Notes: generated from the sequence alone by a model not told the origin. A stretch of 64,000 nt of DNA from Clostridium paraputrificum (GCF_900447045.1 NZ_UAWH01000014.1:202501-266500), one strand, 5' to 3'; positions 43,909 through 53,680 are shown, counted from the first letter of the stretch. Numbers and translations: made by a program.

Positions 43909-44789
43909 TGGATATAGCAAGAAGTGGAGAAGAACTTTTGAAAATTTGCCAAGAGGAGAATATATCTCTTAGCGAATATGCTATAAGATATGAAATAGAA
44001 GATAAGGGAATATCAAGAGAAGAACTTTTTGAAAAGATGAGAAAAAATCTACATGTTATGATAACATCTGCTAACGAGGGAATGGAAAAAGAAGTTTATT
44101 CAGTTAGTGGTCTTATAGGTGGAGATGCATATAAATTAAAAAAGTATCTTGAAAAAGGAGAAACATTAACAGGGGATACTATGGTATTAGCCATGGCTAT
44201 GGCATTATCCTCATCAGAAGTAAATGCAGCTATGGGGAAAATTGTAGCATGTCCTACTGCAGGTTCTTGTGGAATATTACCGGCAGTTATTTTAGCAGCA
44301 GGAAAAAGATTAAATAAAACAGAAGATGAAATGATAGAAGGATTATTTGCATCAGCAGCTGTGGGAATGATAATAGGTATGAATGCAACACTAGCTGGAG
44401 CAGAAGGTGGATGCCAAGCAGAATGTGGTTCAGCTTCAGCAATGGGAGCAGCAGCTGTAGTAGAAATGATGGGTGGTACTCCTAAGATGAGTTTAGATGC
44501 AGGTGCAATAGTACTAAAGAATGTACTTGGACTAGTATGTGACCCAGTTGCTGGATTAGTTGAAATACCATGCGCAAAAAGAAATTCTTCGGGAGCTATT
44601 AGTGCTTTATGTACAGCTGATTTGGTTATGGCAGGTGTAGAATCAAAAATACCTTTTGATGATGCAGTTTCTGCAATGTATAAGGTAGGTAAATCTCTTC
44701 CAGCATCATTAAGAGAAACTGCTTTAGGTGGAGTTGCTATAACTAAAGCAGGATTAATGCTAAAAAAGAAAGTTTACGGAGAAGAGTAA
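43908..44789 (+). CDS. sdaAA: L-serine dehydratase, alpha subunit
   Basis: A 293-residue subunit carrying the oxygen-labile [4Fe-4S] cluster. Conserved Cys occur in VACPTAGSCGILPAV, in GCQAECGSASAMGAA, and in LVCDPVAGLVEIPCAKRN. The ribosome binding site AAGGAGGAGG lies in the sdaAB end. The operon probably feeds pyruvate from serine in anaerobic growth. The TPP riboswitch follows 34 nt later but belongs to the next gene. Confidence 0.96.
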   Translation: MDIARSGEELLKICQEENISLSEYAIRYEIEDKGISREELFEKMRKNLHVMITSANEGMEKEVYSVSGLIGGDAYKLKKYLEKGETLTGDTMVLAMAMALSSSEVNAAMGKIVACPTAGSCGILPAVILAAGKRLNKTEDEMIEGLFASAAVGMIIGMNATLAGAEGGCQAECGSASAMGAAAVVEMMGGTPKMSLDAGAIVLKNVLGLVCDPVAGLVEIPCAKRNSSGAISALCTADLVMAGVESKIPFDDAVSAMYKVGKSLPASLRETALGGVAITKAGLMLKKKVYGEE

Positions 44790-44822
44790 AACTGGTAAGA
44801 TAAAAGTGAAAATTACATAAAT

Positions 44823-44917
44823 TTACTAGGGGAGCTAGTGCTCTGGCTGAGAATGGAAAGAAAGTTCCTAAACCCTTGAACCTGATATGGTTAGAACCAT
44901 CGTAGGGAAGTGATAAA
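44823..44917 (+). ncRNA. TPP riboswitch (thi-box)
   Basis: It matches the thi-box in order: TTACTAGGGGAGC, the T-loop CTGGCTGAGAATG, ACCCTTGAACCTGATATGG, TTAGAACCATCGTAGGGAAG. The inner helices GGGG/CCCT and ATGG/CCAT are kept. It lies in the 382-nt gap before thiW, with an intrinsic terminator 22 nt downstream, so thiamine pyrophosphate should shut off thiW by early termination. Confidence 0.95.
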
Positions 44918-44939
44918 TTAAAAATATAAAAGTTTATTT

Positions 44940-44967
44940 GCGTGGCCCTATTAGGCTACGCTTTTTT
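44940..44967 (+). terminator. Expression-platform terminator of the TPP riboswitch
   Basis: GCGTGGCC pairs with GGCTACGC (one G:T pair) around a 6-nt loop, followed by six T. Confidence 0.85.
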
Positions 44968-45082
44968 ATTCTTTAGGAAAGTAGATTTATTATTAATTGA
45001 GGATAACTTCAACAATTTGGCTATATATTCGCTAATTTATGCCTAAAGAATTAAAAAAATTATATGAGATTGGTCTTTTGCT

Positions 45083-45154
45083 CACATGCTTTTCTTAAAG
45101 CAGAGTGTGATGAAAAAATCGAAGACTCGGTAAGTTTATATTGACGATTTTTTT
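45083..45154 (+). other. Second pair of hairpins in the thiW leader
   Basis: The first hairpin is CACATGCTTT/AAAGCA...TGTG at 45083-45109. The second is AAAAAATCG/CGATTTTTT at 45113-45153, with a 24-nt loop and a T-tract as its 3' arm, so it looks terminator-like. Both lie between the riboswitch terminator and the ribosome binding site of thiW. Confidence 0.5.
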
Positions 45155-45171
45155 ACGAATTGGAGGTAAAT

Positions 45172-45675
45172 ATGGAGAAAAAGGGATCATCAAAAAAATT
45201 AGCATTAAGTGGTGTGCTTATAGCAATAGCAACTATATTGGGAACTTTTTCAATTCCTATATTTGGAGCAAGAATGTCCCTAGTACAACATTTTGTAAAT
45301 GTGGTTACAGCTGTTACATTAGGTCCAGGATATGCTTTAGGAAATGCATTTATAGCTTCTACCCTTAGAAATATTTTAGGTACTGGCAGTCTTTTAGCCT
45401 TTCCAGGGAGTATGATAGGAGCATTTTTATCAGGTGTTTTATATAAAAAGTTTAATAATATAAAAGCAGGATTATTAGGAGAAATAATTGGGACAGGCTT
45501 TATAGGGGCCTTAGTTGCATATCCCATTTCAACTTTAATCTTAGGTAAAGAAGTTGCACTGTTTGCTTATGTTATACCATTTTGTATTAGCTGTATAGGT
45601 GGAGGAATAATAGCTTATACATTTTTAAAGATATCAACAGTTAGAAAAGTTTTGTTCTCTTTTTTTATTGATTAA
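45172..45675 (+). CDS. thiW: ThiW, substrate-binding (S) component of a thiazole/thiamine-precursor ECF transporter
   Basis: A 167-residue membrane protein with about five or six hydrophobic helices. Segments LALSGVLIAIATILGTFSIP and LGPGYALGNAFIASTLRNIL are typical of ThiW, an S component predicted to import the thiazole precursor with the shared ECF energising module. The control by a TPP riboswitch fits. The ATG at 45172 follows TTGGAGGTAAAT; an upstream TTG lies in that site. No thiM or thiE follows. Confidence 0.9.
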   Translation: MEKKGSSKKLALSGVLIAIATILGTFSIPIFGARMSLVQHFVNVVTAVTLGPGYALGNAFIASTLRNILGTGSLLAFPGSMIGAFLSGVLYKKFNNIKAGLLGEIIGTGFIGALVAYPISTLILGKEVALFAYVIPFCISCIGGGIIAYTFLKISTVRKVLFSFFID

Positions 45676-45724
45676 AATATTGTAAAATGGACAATAGTAA
45701 AGAAATATAGAAAGAGGTGAGTAT

Positions 45725-47485
45725 TTGAATATCAAAGATACAGCTTTATATGCATTAAAAAAATTTTATGGATATAATAGCTTTAGACCAGGGCAAATGA
45801 ACATAATTTTTAATATTCTATCTAAGAAGGATGTTTTTTGTATAATGCCAACAGGCGCTGGTAAGTCAATTTGCTATCAAATACCAGCCTTAATAATGAA
45901 TGGTGTTACCTTAGTAATATCTCCTTTAATATCCTTAATGAAGGATCAAGTAGACTCCCTTAAGGAGAATGGTATTACTGCTACATATATAAATAGCACT
46001 CAAAGTATGGAGGAAATAAAGGATATACTTAAGGATGCATCTTTAGGTTTATATAAATTAATATATATTGCACCAGAGAGATTAGAGTCTAAAGTTTTTG
46101 TTCAAATGATAAGAAATTTACATATTTCGCAGGTGGCGGTAGATGAAGCACACTGTGTTTCAGAATGGGGACATGATTTTAGAATTAGTTATAGATATAT
46201 AAAACCTTTTGTGGATTTGTTACCTAATAGGCCAGTTATATCTGCATTTACAGGTACTGCTACAGATGAAGTTAAAGAGGATTCTATGAATCTTTTAGGA
46301 CTAAGAAATCCAATAAAATATGTAGGTGATATAAATAGAGAAAATCTTTCTATTAATATTTTCAAAGAAGAGGATAAGTTAGAAGGAATTAAGGATATTA
46401 TAAGAGAGCATGAAGATGAATCTGGAATAATATACTGTTTGTCTAGAAAAGAAGTGGAAAATTTATATACTTATTTAAGGGAGTATGGGTATAATGTATC
46501 AATGTATCATGGAGGGCTAGAAGATTATGATAAGGAAAAAGCTCAAGATGATTTTTTATTTGAAAGAACAAATATTATGGTAGCTACTAATGCATTTGGT
46601 ATGGGAATAGATAAATCAAATGTAAGATACATAGTTCATTGTACAATTCCTAAAAATCTTGAATCTTATTATCAAGAAATTGGTAGAGGGGGAAGAGATG
46701 GGGAAGCTTGTAAGTGTTATCTTTTTTATAATAGAGATGATATACGAAGAGTAGAGTTTATATTAAATAAAAGTAGTGGGTTTAAACGTAAGGAAATTGC
46801 CTTAAGAAAACTTCAGTCTATGATAGACTTTTGTGAAGAAGATGGTTGTTATAGAGCATTTTTATTAAAGTATTTTAATAAGGAATGGTCTAGAAATTAT
46901 TGTGGAAATTGTAGTAATTGCCTGGGAAATGATGAAGTAAGGGACTTTACTAGGGAAGGACAAATTATTTTGTCAACTGTATATAGAACCCGTGAAAATT
47001 ACGGTATATCAGTATTAATTGATATTTTAAGAGGTATAAAAGGACCTAAAATAATAGAGAAAAACTTAGACAAAATAACAACTTTTTCGTTAATGAAGGA
47101 CTATAGTTCATCATTTATAAAAGCTATAATTAATGAAATGCTTACACAGGGATATGTTAGCTTAAAGGAGGGAACATATTCTATGTTAAAGTTAAATAAT
47201 AAATCTATGGATATACTTTTAGGTAAAGCAGACATGTACTTATTAGTAAAAGAAGATGAAAAGCCTATAGATGAAGAATTATTCCATAAATTAAAGCTTT
47301 GGAGAAAAAGTAAGGCTATTAAAGAAAATATTAAACCATACATTATTTTTTCAGACTCATCACTTATATCAATTGTAAATCGATTACCAAAGAGTATTGA
47401 AGAATTACTCCAAGTTAGAGGTGTTGGTGAGAAGAAAGTAGAGAAGTATGGAGATGAAATTCTGAAATTACTATCTAATGAATAA
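45725..47485 (+). CDS. recQ: RecQ-family ATP-dependent DNA helicase
   Basis: A 586-residue superfamily 2 helicase that unwinds DNA 3' to 5'. Motif I is MPTGAGKSICYQIP, motif II DEAHCVSEWGHDFR, motif III SAFTGTAT, and motif VI QEIGRGGRDG. A zinc site with CxxCxxC (YCGNCSNC) follows, and the C-terminal region with VRGVGEKKVEKYG resembles an HRDC/helix-hairpin element. A TTG start at 45725 is used, with AAAGAGGTG upstream. Confidence 0.93.
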   Translation: MNIKDTALYALKKFYGYNSFRPGQMNIIFNILSKKDVFCIMPTGAGKSICYQIPALIMNGVTLVISPLISLMKDQVDSLKENGITATYINSTQSMEEIKDILKDASLGLYKLIYIAPERLESKVFVQMIRNLHISQVAVDEAHCVSEWGHDFRISYRYIKPFVDLLPNRPVISAFTGTATDEVKEDSMNLLGLRNPIKYVGDINRENLSINIFKEEDKLEGIKDIIREHEDESGIIYCLSRKEVENLYTYLREYGYNVSMYHGGLEDYDKEKAQDDFLFERTNIMVATNAFGMGIDKSNVRYIVHCTIPKNLESYYQEIGRGGRDGEACKCYLFYNRDDIRRVEFILNKSSGFKRKEIALRKLQSMIDFCEEDGCYRAFLLKYFNKEWSRNYCGNCSNCLGNDEVRDFTREGQIILSTVYRTRENYGISVLIDILRGIKGPKIIEKNLDKITTFSLMKDYSSSFIKAIINEMLTQGYVSLKEGTYSMLKLNNKSMDILLGKADMYLLVKEDEKPIDEELFHKLKLWRKSKAIKENIKPYIIFSDSSLISIVNRLPKSIEELLQVRGVGEKKVEKYGDEILKLLSNE

Positions 47486-47490
47486 ATAGG

Positions 47491-47519
47491 AGAGAAGTTG
47501 GTAAACAACTTCTCTTTTT
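47491..47519 (+). terminator. Rho-independent terminator after recQ
   Basis: The perfect stem AGAGAAGTTG/CAACTTCTCT with a 5-nt loop and five T. Confidence 0.92.
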
Positions 47520-47530
47520 GCTTACCTATA

Positions 47531-47612
47531 GTAGGAGTGGGGGATATTTGTTTCCATGTGACTTGGAACTTTCCACGGAACAAACAAAATAAATATCCTC
47601 CCTACCTTTTTT
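47531..47612 (+). repeat. Dispersed intergenic repeat, copy R5 (complete core)
   Basis: The 5' arm GTAGGAGTGGGGGATATTTG continues into TTTCC; the core is ATGTGACTTGGAACTTTCCA. The 3' side CGGAACAAACAAAATAAATA ends TCCTCCCTAC plus six T. The outer pairs GTAGG/CCTAC and GGGATATTT/AAATATCC form. It follows the recQ terminator by 12 nt and precedes the convergent SASP gene. Confidence 0.75.
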
Positions 47613-47618
47613 GTTATA

Positions 47619-47825
47619 TTATTTAAGTGAATTTTCGTATTGTTGAACCATTCTCTTAACCATTTCTCCACCGACACTTCCATTTTGTTTAGAAGTTAGG
47701 TTACCCTTGTCAGTATTTTCATAGTCTTGTAATCCAAAACTTGAAGCTACTTCATTTCTAAAAGTATTTAATCCTTTTTTAGCTTCTGGAACTAAATTTC
47801 TGTTACCACTATTGTTTGAAGACAT
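47619..47825 (-). CDS. Alpha/beta-type small acid-soluble spore protein
   Basis: A 68-residue SASP that coats spore DNA and protects it from UV and heat. It has the family pattern FRNEVASSFGL (germination protease region) and the C-terminal signature GNLTSKQNGSVGGEMVKRMV. The start ATG follows AAGGAGGTAGACAG. It would be expressed in the forespore, under sigma-G in known systems. A hairpin in its 5' leader is listed separately. Confidence 0.95.
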   Translation of the reverse strand: MSSNNSGNRNLVPEAKKGLNTFRNEVASSFGLQDYENTDKGNLTSKQNGSVGGEMVKRMVQQYENSLK

Positions 47826-47850
47826 ACCTGTCTACCTCCTTATATTTAAA

Positions 47851-47877
47851 AAGATTGTACAAATATTGTACAATCTT
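47851..47877 (-). other. Hairpin in the leader of the SASP gene
   Basis: The perfect 11-bp stem AAGATTGTACA/TGTACAATCTT with a 5-nt loop, followed on the minus strand by TTTAAATATAAGGAGG. It could be an attenuator, an mRNA stabiliser, or a protein operator. Apart from this hairpin I see nothing else convincing in the 301-nt gap 47826-48126. Confidence 0.55.
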
Positions 47878-48126
47878 ATGTTGTCCATGTAGCGAAAGAA
47901 TAAACTATGAATATGTATCCTTTTACGGTTTTAGTATACTAATTTACATATTTAATGAAGTATAGGTGTTTACTGTAAGTTTATAAAGGTAAATTAGTTT
48001 TCATTTAGGAATAAATTATTTGTGAAAAAAGTTATATTAATAGTCTTATTATTCATTAAAAATTCTTTGATAGGAATACTCTATAACTTTTGGTGAATAT
48101 ATTTTAAGTAAAAGGAGGGAGTGCAT

Positions 48127-50049
48127 ATGAACTTCAAAGAATTTATAGAAAGCGATAGAGAGGCTAGAAACAAGCAGAAATTTGAAGGGAATTTTTTGGA
48201 TTATCTTGAAATTATAAAGTCAAATCCTGATATTGCTAAACTAGCGCATAAAAGAATGTATGACATTATAGTAGGCAAAGGGGTTGAATTACTAAAAGCT
48301 GAAGAGAATCCCAGGGTTAAAAAGATATATGGTAATGAAACTATAAGAAAATATGATTTTTTTAAGAATGATTTTTATGGAATAGACAAGGTTATTATGA
48401 AACTTGTTAATTACTTCAATTCTGCATCTATGAAGGGAGAAGAATCTAGGCAAGTTCTTTATTTAGTTGGGCCTGTTGGAGCTGGAAAGTCATCTTTAGT
48501 TGAAAGCTTAAAGAAGGCATTGGAAGAAGCTAATCCTATATATGCTCTTAAGGGTTGTCCGATGCATGAAGAACCACTACATCTAATTCCTAAACATTTA
48601 AGACCAAAATTTGAAGAACTATTAGGAGTACAAATAGAAGGAGATTTATGTCCTGTATGTAGATATAGGTTAATGCATGATTACAATGGGAAGTATGAAG
48701 AGTTTCCTGTGGAAACAAAGACTTTCTCAATAAGATCAAGAAAGGGTATTGGAGTAGTACCACCAGTAGATCCTAACAATCAAGATACATCTATATTAAC
48801 AGGTTCAATAGATATTTCTAAAATGGACATGTATGCTGAGGATGATCCAAGAATTTTTTCTCTAAATGGTGCCTTTAATGTTGGTAATAGGGGGCTTGTT
48901 GAGTTTATAGAGGTATTTAAAAATGATGTTGAATATCTTCATACAATAATTACAGCTACTCAAGAAAAGTCTGTGCCATCTCCAGGAAAAGGATCGATGA
49001 TTTATTTTGATGGACTTATAATTGCTCATTCAAATGAAGCAGAATGGAATAAATTTAAATCAGATCATACCAACGAAGCTATTTTAGATAGAATAGTAAA
49101 AATAGAGGTTCCATATTGCTTAGAGTTAGATGAGGAAATGAAGATTTATCAAAAAATAATTAAAAAGAGTAACTTTAAAGCACATATAGCTCCACATACA
49201 ATTGAGGTTGCTGCTATGTTTGCAATTCTTTCAAGACTTTCTCCATCAACTAAAGTTGATCCTATGACAAAGTTAAAAATTTATAATGGTGAAGAAATTG
49301 TAGAAAAGGGAACAACTAAGAGAATAGATATTATGGAGCTTAGAGAAGAATCAGGAACTTATGAGGGTATGAAGGGGATATCAACTAGATTTATTATAAA
49401 AGCAATAGATAATGCATTATCAAACTCAGAGTGTGACTGTATCAATCCATTAAGCATAATGGAGAGCATAATAAAATCAATTAAGGAGATGGATATTGGA
49501 GCTGATGATAAGAAGAAGTATCTAGGATTTATACAAGACACTATTAGGAAAGAATATAACAAGATGTTAGAGAAGGAAATTACAAAGGCCTTTATTCATT
49601 CATTTAGAGAACAGGCTGAAAGTCTTTTTAATAATTATATAGATAATGCAGAAGCTTTTGTTAATAAGAGTAAAATAAAAGATACTTCTACTGGTGAAGA
49701 ATTAAATCCAGATGAAGAGTTTATGAGAAATATTGAAGAGCAAATAGGAGTTTCTGAATCTTCTAGTAAGGGATTTAGGGCAGATGTAACCTCATATATG
49801 TTCTATCTAGTAAGAAGCGGGGCAAAGATAGATTATACATCCTATGAACCATTAAAAGAGGCTATAGAAAAGAAACTTATAGCATCAGTAAAGGACCTTT
49901 CAAGAATAATAACTAAATCTAGGGTAAGAGATAAAGAACAGGCAGAAAAGTACAATGCAATGGTAGAGGAAATGAAGAATAATGGATATTGTATGCATTG
50001 TTGTGACGTTATCTTAAAGTATGCTGCAAATAATTTGTGGAAGGATTGA
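48127..50049 (+). CDS. prkA: PrkA-type serine protein kinase (AAA+ and kinase-like domains)
   Basis: A 640-residue PrkA/YeaG protein. The N-terminal AAA+ module has Walker A VGPVGAGKSSLVESL near residues 115-128 and DIIVGKG/YGIDKVI flanks; a C-terminal region resembles a eukaryotic-type kinase. In Bacillus, PrkA acts in sporulation and YeaG in stress response. The start at 48127 follows AAAGGAGGGAG. It heads the prkA-yhbH-spoVR cluster, with gaps of 6 and 2 nt. Confidence 0.95.
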   Translation: MNFKEFIESDREARNKQKFEGNFLDYLEIIKSNPDIAKLAHKRMYDIIVGKGVELLKAEENPRVKKIYGNETIRKYDFFKNDFYGIDKVIMKLVNYFNSASMKGEESRQVLYLVGPVGAGKSSLVESLKKALEEANPIYALKGCPMHEEPLHLIPKHLRPKFEELLGVQIEGDLCPVCRYRLMHDYNGKYEEFPVETKTFSIRSRKGIGVVPPVDPNNQDTSILTGSIDISKMDMYAEDDPRIFSLNGAFNVGNRGLVEFIEVFKNDVEYLHTIITATQEKSVPSPGKGSMIYFDGLIIAHSNEAEWNKFKSDHTNEAILDRIVKIEVPYCLELDEEMKIYQKIIKKSNFKAHIAPHTIEVAAMFAILSRLSPSTKVDPMTKLKIYNGEEIVEKGTTKRIDIMELREESGTYEGMKGISTRFIIKAIDNALSNSECDCINPLSIMESIIKSIKEMDIGADDKKKYLGFIQDTIRKEYNKMLEKEITKAFIHSFREQAESLFNNYIDNAEAFVNKSKIKDTSTGEELNPDEEFMRNIEEQIGVSESSSKGFRADVTSYMFYLVRSGAKIDYTSYEPLKEAIEKKLIASVKDLSRIITKSRVRDKEQAEKYNAMVEEMKNNGYCMHCCDVILKYAANNLWKD

Positions 50050-50055
50050 AACTAG

Positions 50056-51228
50056 ATGGCAATCTTTAGAGATAATAGTGAGAATGCAGTAGAACACGAT
50101 AGGTCCATAGAAGATAGAAGAAGACATAGGCAGCTAGTAGAAAAGTCTATAAAAGAAAACTTAGGAGATATTTTATCAGAAGAAAGTATTATAGGGGAAG
50201 GTAAAAATAAAAAGTTTAAAATTCCAATTAGAGGAATAAAGGAATATCAATTTGTTTACGGAAAAAATTCAAAAGGAGTAGCTTCTGGTACGGGGGAAGA
50301 AAAAAGAGGGGATAAAATAGGTAGTGGCAAGCCACAAGGAGCAAATGGAAAAGGTGGAGCAGGAAATAGAGAAGGAGAAGACATATATGAAACGGAAATA
50401 ACATTAGAGGAACTTCTAGATTATATTACTGAAGACCTAGATTTGCCAAATTTAGATAAGAAAAAGTACTCTGAGATTGTTACTGAAAGTTCAGGTAAAA
50501 AGAAGGGGTATCAGAGATATGGAATTAATCCCCGTTTAGCAAAAAAGAAGACTGTTATGTCTAAAATTGCTAGAAAGCAGGGTAAAAAGAGAGCGTTAGC
50601 AGAAGAGGGGGTAGAAATAGAGATAGAAAGGTTCCCTTTTAGAGAAGAGGATTTAAGGTATTATAGAGTAAAGAAAAAGCCTAAAAGAGAAAGTAATGCA
50701 GTTATGATATTTATCATGGATGTATCAGGCTCTATGGATAGTACTAAAAAATATTTAGCTAGATCTTTTTTCTTTGTATTATCTAAATTTTTAAGACGTA
50801 AATATAATAATATTGCTTTTGAATTTATCTCTCATACAACTGTAGCAAAGAGGGTAGATGAATATGAGTTTTTCCACAAAGCAGAATCTGGTGGAACCTA
50901 TATATCTAGTGGGGTAAGACTAGCTTTAGATTTAATAAAAGAAAAGTATCCACCAGAAGTGTGGAATATTTACCCTGTTTATGCTTCAGATGGGGATAAC
51001 TGGACAGAAGATAATGAAAGAGCAATGAAAGCAGTAAAAGAATTATGTTCAGTAAGTAACATGTTTGGATATGCAGAGCTATTACCTTCTACTTACTCTA
51101 CAACTATGTATTATAGGTTTTTAAAACAAATAAATGAAGAAAACTTTATACCTGTAATAGTTAAAGAAAAAAAGGACTTATGGGAGGCGTTAAAGTTAAT
51201 GCTTAGTAAGGAACTAAAGGAGGAGTAG
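50056..51228 (+). CDS. yhbH: YhbH/YeaH-type protein with VWA-like domain (DUF444)
   Basis: A 390-residue DUF444 protein. An N-terminal charged and Gly/Lys-rich region (about 75-115) precedes a von Willebrand A-like fold with the metal-ion site motif [14 protein letters not shown] near residues 221-234. It is the conserved partner of PrkA and SpoVR and is needed for normal sporulation in Bacillus. The start codon is 7 nt past prkA with a weak AACTAG-type leader, so coupling is likely. Confidence 0.94.
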   Translation: MAIFRDNSENAVEHDRSIEDRRRHRQLVEKSIKENLGDILSEESIIGEGKNKKFKIPIRGIKEYQFVYGKNSKGVASGTGEEKRGDKIGSGKPQGANGKGGAGNREGEDIYETEITLEELLDYITEDLDLPNLDKKKYSEIVTESSGKKKGYQRYGINPRLAKKKTVMSKIARKQGKKRALAEEGVEIEIERFPFREEDLRYYRVKKKPKRESNAVMIFIMDVSGSMDSTKKYLARSFFFVLSKFLRRKYNNIAFEFISHTTVAKRVDEYEFFHKAESGGTYISSGVRLALDLIKEKYPPEVWNIYPVYASDGDNWTEDNERAMKAVKELCSVSNMFGYAELLPSTYSTTMYYRFLKQINEENFIPVIVKEKKDLWEALKLMLSKELKEE

Positions 51229-51230
51229 GC

Positions 51231-52613
51231 TTGGAATATGTTTTAAAAGATTTAATTGAATGGAATGAGGTTATAGAAAGTAAGGCTAAGGAGCTTGGCT
51301 TAAATTTCTATCCTCAAGAATTTGAAATTATAGGGTTTAACGAAATGTTAGGATATGAGGCATACGTAGGTATGCCTTCTAGGTATCCTCATTGGAGCTT
51401 TGGTAAGTCTTATGAAAAAAATAAAACACTGTATTCCTTTAATTTAACAGGTTTACCATATGAAATGGTAATTAACTCTAATCCTTGCTTAGCATACTTA
51501 ATGAGAGAGAATACTCTTCCCTTACAAATACTAACTATGGCACATGTATATGGTCATAATGACTTTTTTAAAAATAATAGACTTTTTAAAGAGGGAACTA
51601 GAGCTAAATTAGCATTAGAGGTGTTTAAGCTTGATGGAGAAATTATTAGAGAATATATTAATGCTCCAGGAATAGGGTATGAAAAAGTAGAAAGAATTTT
51701 AGATGCTGCTCATGCAATAAGATATAACATAGGTAGAGTAATTGGAAGAAAAGAAATTACAGATGAGGAAATACGAAAGAATAGAATAGATGATTATAAA
51801 AAGGCTATTGAAAATAAAAGTATACTTGATATGGATATGGTAATAGAAGAACCTATTTTAGATAAGATTCCTTTAGAGCCTTATGATGATGTTGTAGGGT
51901 TTATTATTAAATATGGAAAGTTAGAAGAGTGGGAAAAGGATATTGTTAGAATAGTTAAAAGGGAAACTGAATATTTTATGCCACAAATAGAAACTAAGAC
52001 TATGAATGAAGGTTGGGCAAGCTATTGGCATTATAATATTTTAAAGAGCTTAGATTTACCAGAGGGATTACATTTTGAGTTTTTGAAAAGGCATAATGAT
52101 GTGGTTGCTCCTATATTAGGGGGATTAAATCCATACTATGTAGGCTTTAAAATGTTTGAAGATATAGAAAGAAGGTATGGAAAAGATAAGATATTTGAAG
52201 TTAGGGACATGGAAAGAGATGCTTCATTTATAAGAAGATATCTAACACAAGAATTATGTGAGGAGTTAAATTTGTTCCAATATGGTAAAAAAAGTTTTGA
52301 TTATGTAATAGAAGAAGTATCAGATGAAGGTGGTTGGAAAGAAATTAGAGATAATTTAGCTTTTACTGCTGGATTAGGATCAATCCCATATATAAGAGTG
52401 ACAGATTTAAATACAAGAGACCTTACCTTAACGTTAGAACATGTATATGATGGAAGAGAGCTAGAGGCAACTTATGCAAAAGAAACATTAAAGTATGTTC
52501 AACAGTTATGGGGATATAAGGTTAGATTGTTAACTAAAAATAAAGACAATAAGGAATTCTATATTAACTGTGATGTAGATAAAAAGATAACAGTAACAGA
52601 GAGTAACAAATAG
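51231..52613 (+). CDS. spoVR: SpoVR family protein
   Basis: A 460-residue SpoVR/YcgB protein, involved in spore cortex formation in Bacillus. Conserved regions include HVYGHNDFFKNN near residues 104-115, the MNEGWASYWHYNI segment, and the FEVRDMERDASFIRRYLT segment. A TTG start at 51231 follows AAGGAGGAG and lies 2 nt after the yhbH stop. It is the last gene of the three-gene set. Confidence 0.95.
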   Translation: MEYVLKDLIEWNEVIESKAKELGLNFYPQEFEIIGFNEMLGYEAYVGMPSRYPHWSFGKSYEKNKTLYSFNLTGLPYEMVINSNPCLAYLMRENTLPLQILTMAHVYGHNDFFKNNRLFKEGTRAKLALEVFKLDGEIIREYINAPGIGYEKVERILDAAHAIRYNIGRVIGRKEITDEEIRKNRIDDYKKAIENKSILDMDMVIEEPILDKIPLEPYDDVVGFIIKYGKLEEWEKDIVRIVKRETEYFMPQIETKTMNEGWASYWHYNILKSLDLPEGLHFEFLKRHNDVVAPILGGLNPYYVGFKMFEDIERRYGKDKIFEVRDMERDASFIRRYLTQELCEELNLFQYGKKSFDYVIEEVSDEGGWKEIRDNLAFTAGLGSIPYIRVTDLNTRDLTLTLEHVYDGRELEATYAKETLKYVQQLWGYKVRLLTKNKDNKEFYINCDVDKKITVTESNK

Positions 52614-52664
52614 ATAGAGAAATGAATAATTTATAGATGAGTAAGAAATACTTAGGAGAATAAA

Positions 52665-53201
52665 ATGAATCTTAAAGGTAGTGAAACTGAAAAAAACCTT
52701 TATAAAACATTTGCAGGAGAATCAAGAGCAAATACAAAATACTCACTGTATGCTGAACAGGCAAGAAAAGAAGGATATAGATGGGTAGCAGAGATATTTG
52801 AAGAAACTGCAGGAAATGAAAAGGCTCATGCTAGAGAAGTGTTAAAAAAGTATCTTTGTAAAATAAATAATACAGAAGCTAACCTTAGGGATGCTGCAAA
52901 AGGTGAAGCACAAGAAGCAAATAGAACTTATAAAGATTTTGAAAATGTAGCTAGAAAAGAAGGCTTTTATGATATCGCAGATTTTTATAAAGAGCTCCAA
53001 GAGACTGAAGAAGCCCATGAAGAAAGATTTATAAAGTTAGCAGATAAGATAAAAGAAGATGAGATATTTAAGAGTATAGGTCCTTCATTATGGCAATGTA
53101 TGAACTGCGGTTATATACATGAAGGAACAGAAGCACCTAAAAATTGTCCTTTATGTAATTATCCAAAGTCTTACTTCAAACCTTATTGTAAAGTTAAGTA
53201 A
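52665..53201 (+). CDS. rbr: Rubrerythrin
   Basis: A 178-residue peroxide-reducing protein of anaerobes. The diiron domain (about 1-140) shows ESRANTKYSLYAEQA, ETAGNEKAHAREV and EEAHEERF with the carboxylate ligands. The C-terminal rubredoxin-like domain has CMNCGY and CPLCNYP binding one iron. It follows spoVR by 51 nt and could be co-transcribed. Ribosome binding site TTAGGAG. Confidence 0.96.
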   Translation: MNLKGSETEKNLYKTFAGESRANTKYSLYAEQARKEGYRWVAEIFEETAGNEKAHAREVLKKYLCKINNTEANLRDAAKGEAQEANRTYKDFENVARKEGFYDIADFYKELQETEEAHEERFIKLADKIKEDEIFKSIGPSLWQCMNCGYIHEGTEAPKNCPLCNYPKSYFKPYCKVK

Positions 53202-53218
53202 TTCCTAGGAGGAGAATG

Positions 53219-53665
53219 ATGTATTATAATTTACCAGATAAATATTTTTATCCAGTAGTAGAAAAAGATGATTTAGAATTTGAAGATAACTTATTTAGGT
53301 CTATGGATGTAGAAGCAGGTGAAGAGAAAGAAAAAAGAGAAGTATTGGATTCAACTGAAGGTAATGAAGTAGTTGAAGACAATGAAGTAAATGTAGTAAG
53401 TGAAAGAGAAGAAAATGGTTCTAATATAGACATAAAAGAGGAAGGAGTTATAGAAGAACCTGTAGGGGAAATGAGAGGAGAAGAAGAAACAGAAGATAGT
53501 ACTGAGGATAGTATTTTGGAAGAGGCGGATGAAGAATATTCTTCAAGTGAACAAGAAGAAACAAGAAGTAAAGACATAATTGAAGATGTAGAAATAGTAG
53601 AAGATAATGAAGCAGAAGTAATAGAAATTTCTGAAGAAGAAGAAGAAAAAGTTGTAGAAAGTTAA
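53219..53665 (+). CDS. Highly acidic, low-complexity protein
   Basis: About 148 residues, mostly Glu, Asp, Ser and Val (for example EETEDSTEDSILEEADEEYS). Only the first 25 residues (YYNLPDKYFYPVVEKDD) look like ordinary sequence and may be a binding tail. There is no signal peptide and I know no family. It follows rubrerythrin by a few nt with AGGAGG. Two in-tandem ATGs (53216 and 53219) are possible; the second has better spacing. The coding frame is favoured by context and ribosome binding site. Confidence 0.65.
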   Translation: MYYNLPDKYFYPVVEKDDLEFEDNLFRSMDVEAGEEKEKREVLDSTEGNEVVEDNEVNVVSEREENGSNIDIKEEGVIEEPVGEMRGEEETEDSTEDSILEEADEEYSSSEQEETRSKDIIEDVEIVEDNEAEVIEISEEEEEKVVES

Positions 53666-53680
53666 TAGTTAAATTTAGAG

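Noticed and set aside
53248-53577. A Ser-rich minus-strand open frame opposite the acidic protein
   Set aside because: The Ser runs are the antisense of Glu codons (GAA/TTC shifted); the plus-strand gene has the AGGAGG site and follows rubrerythrin.
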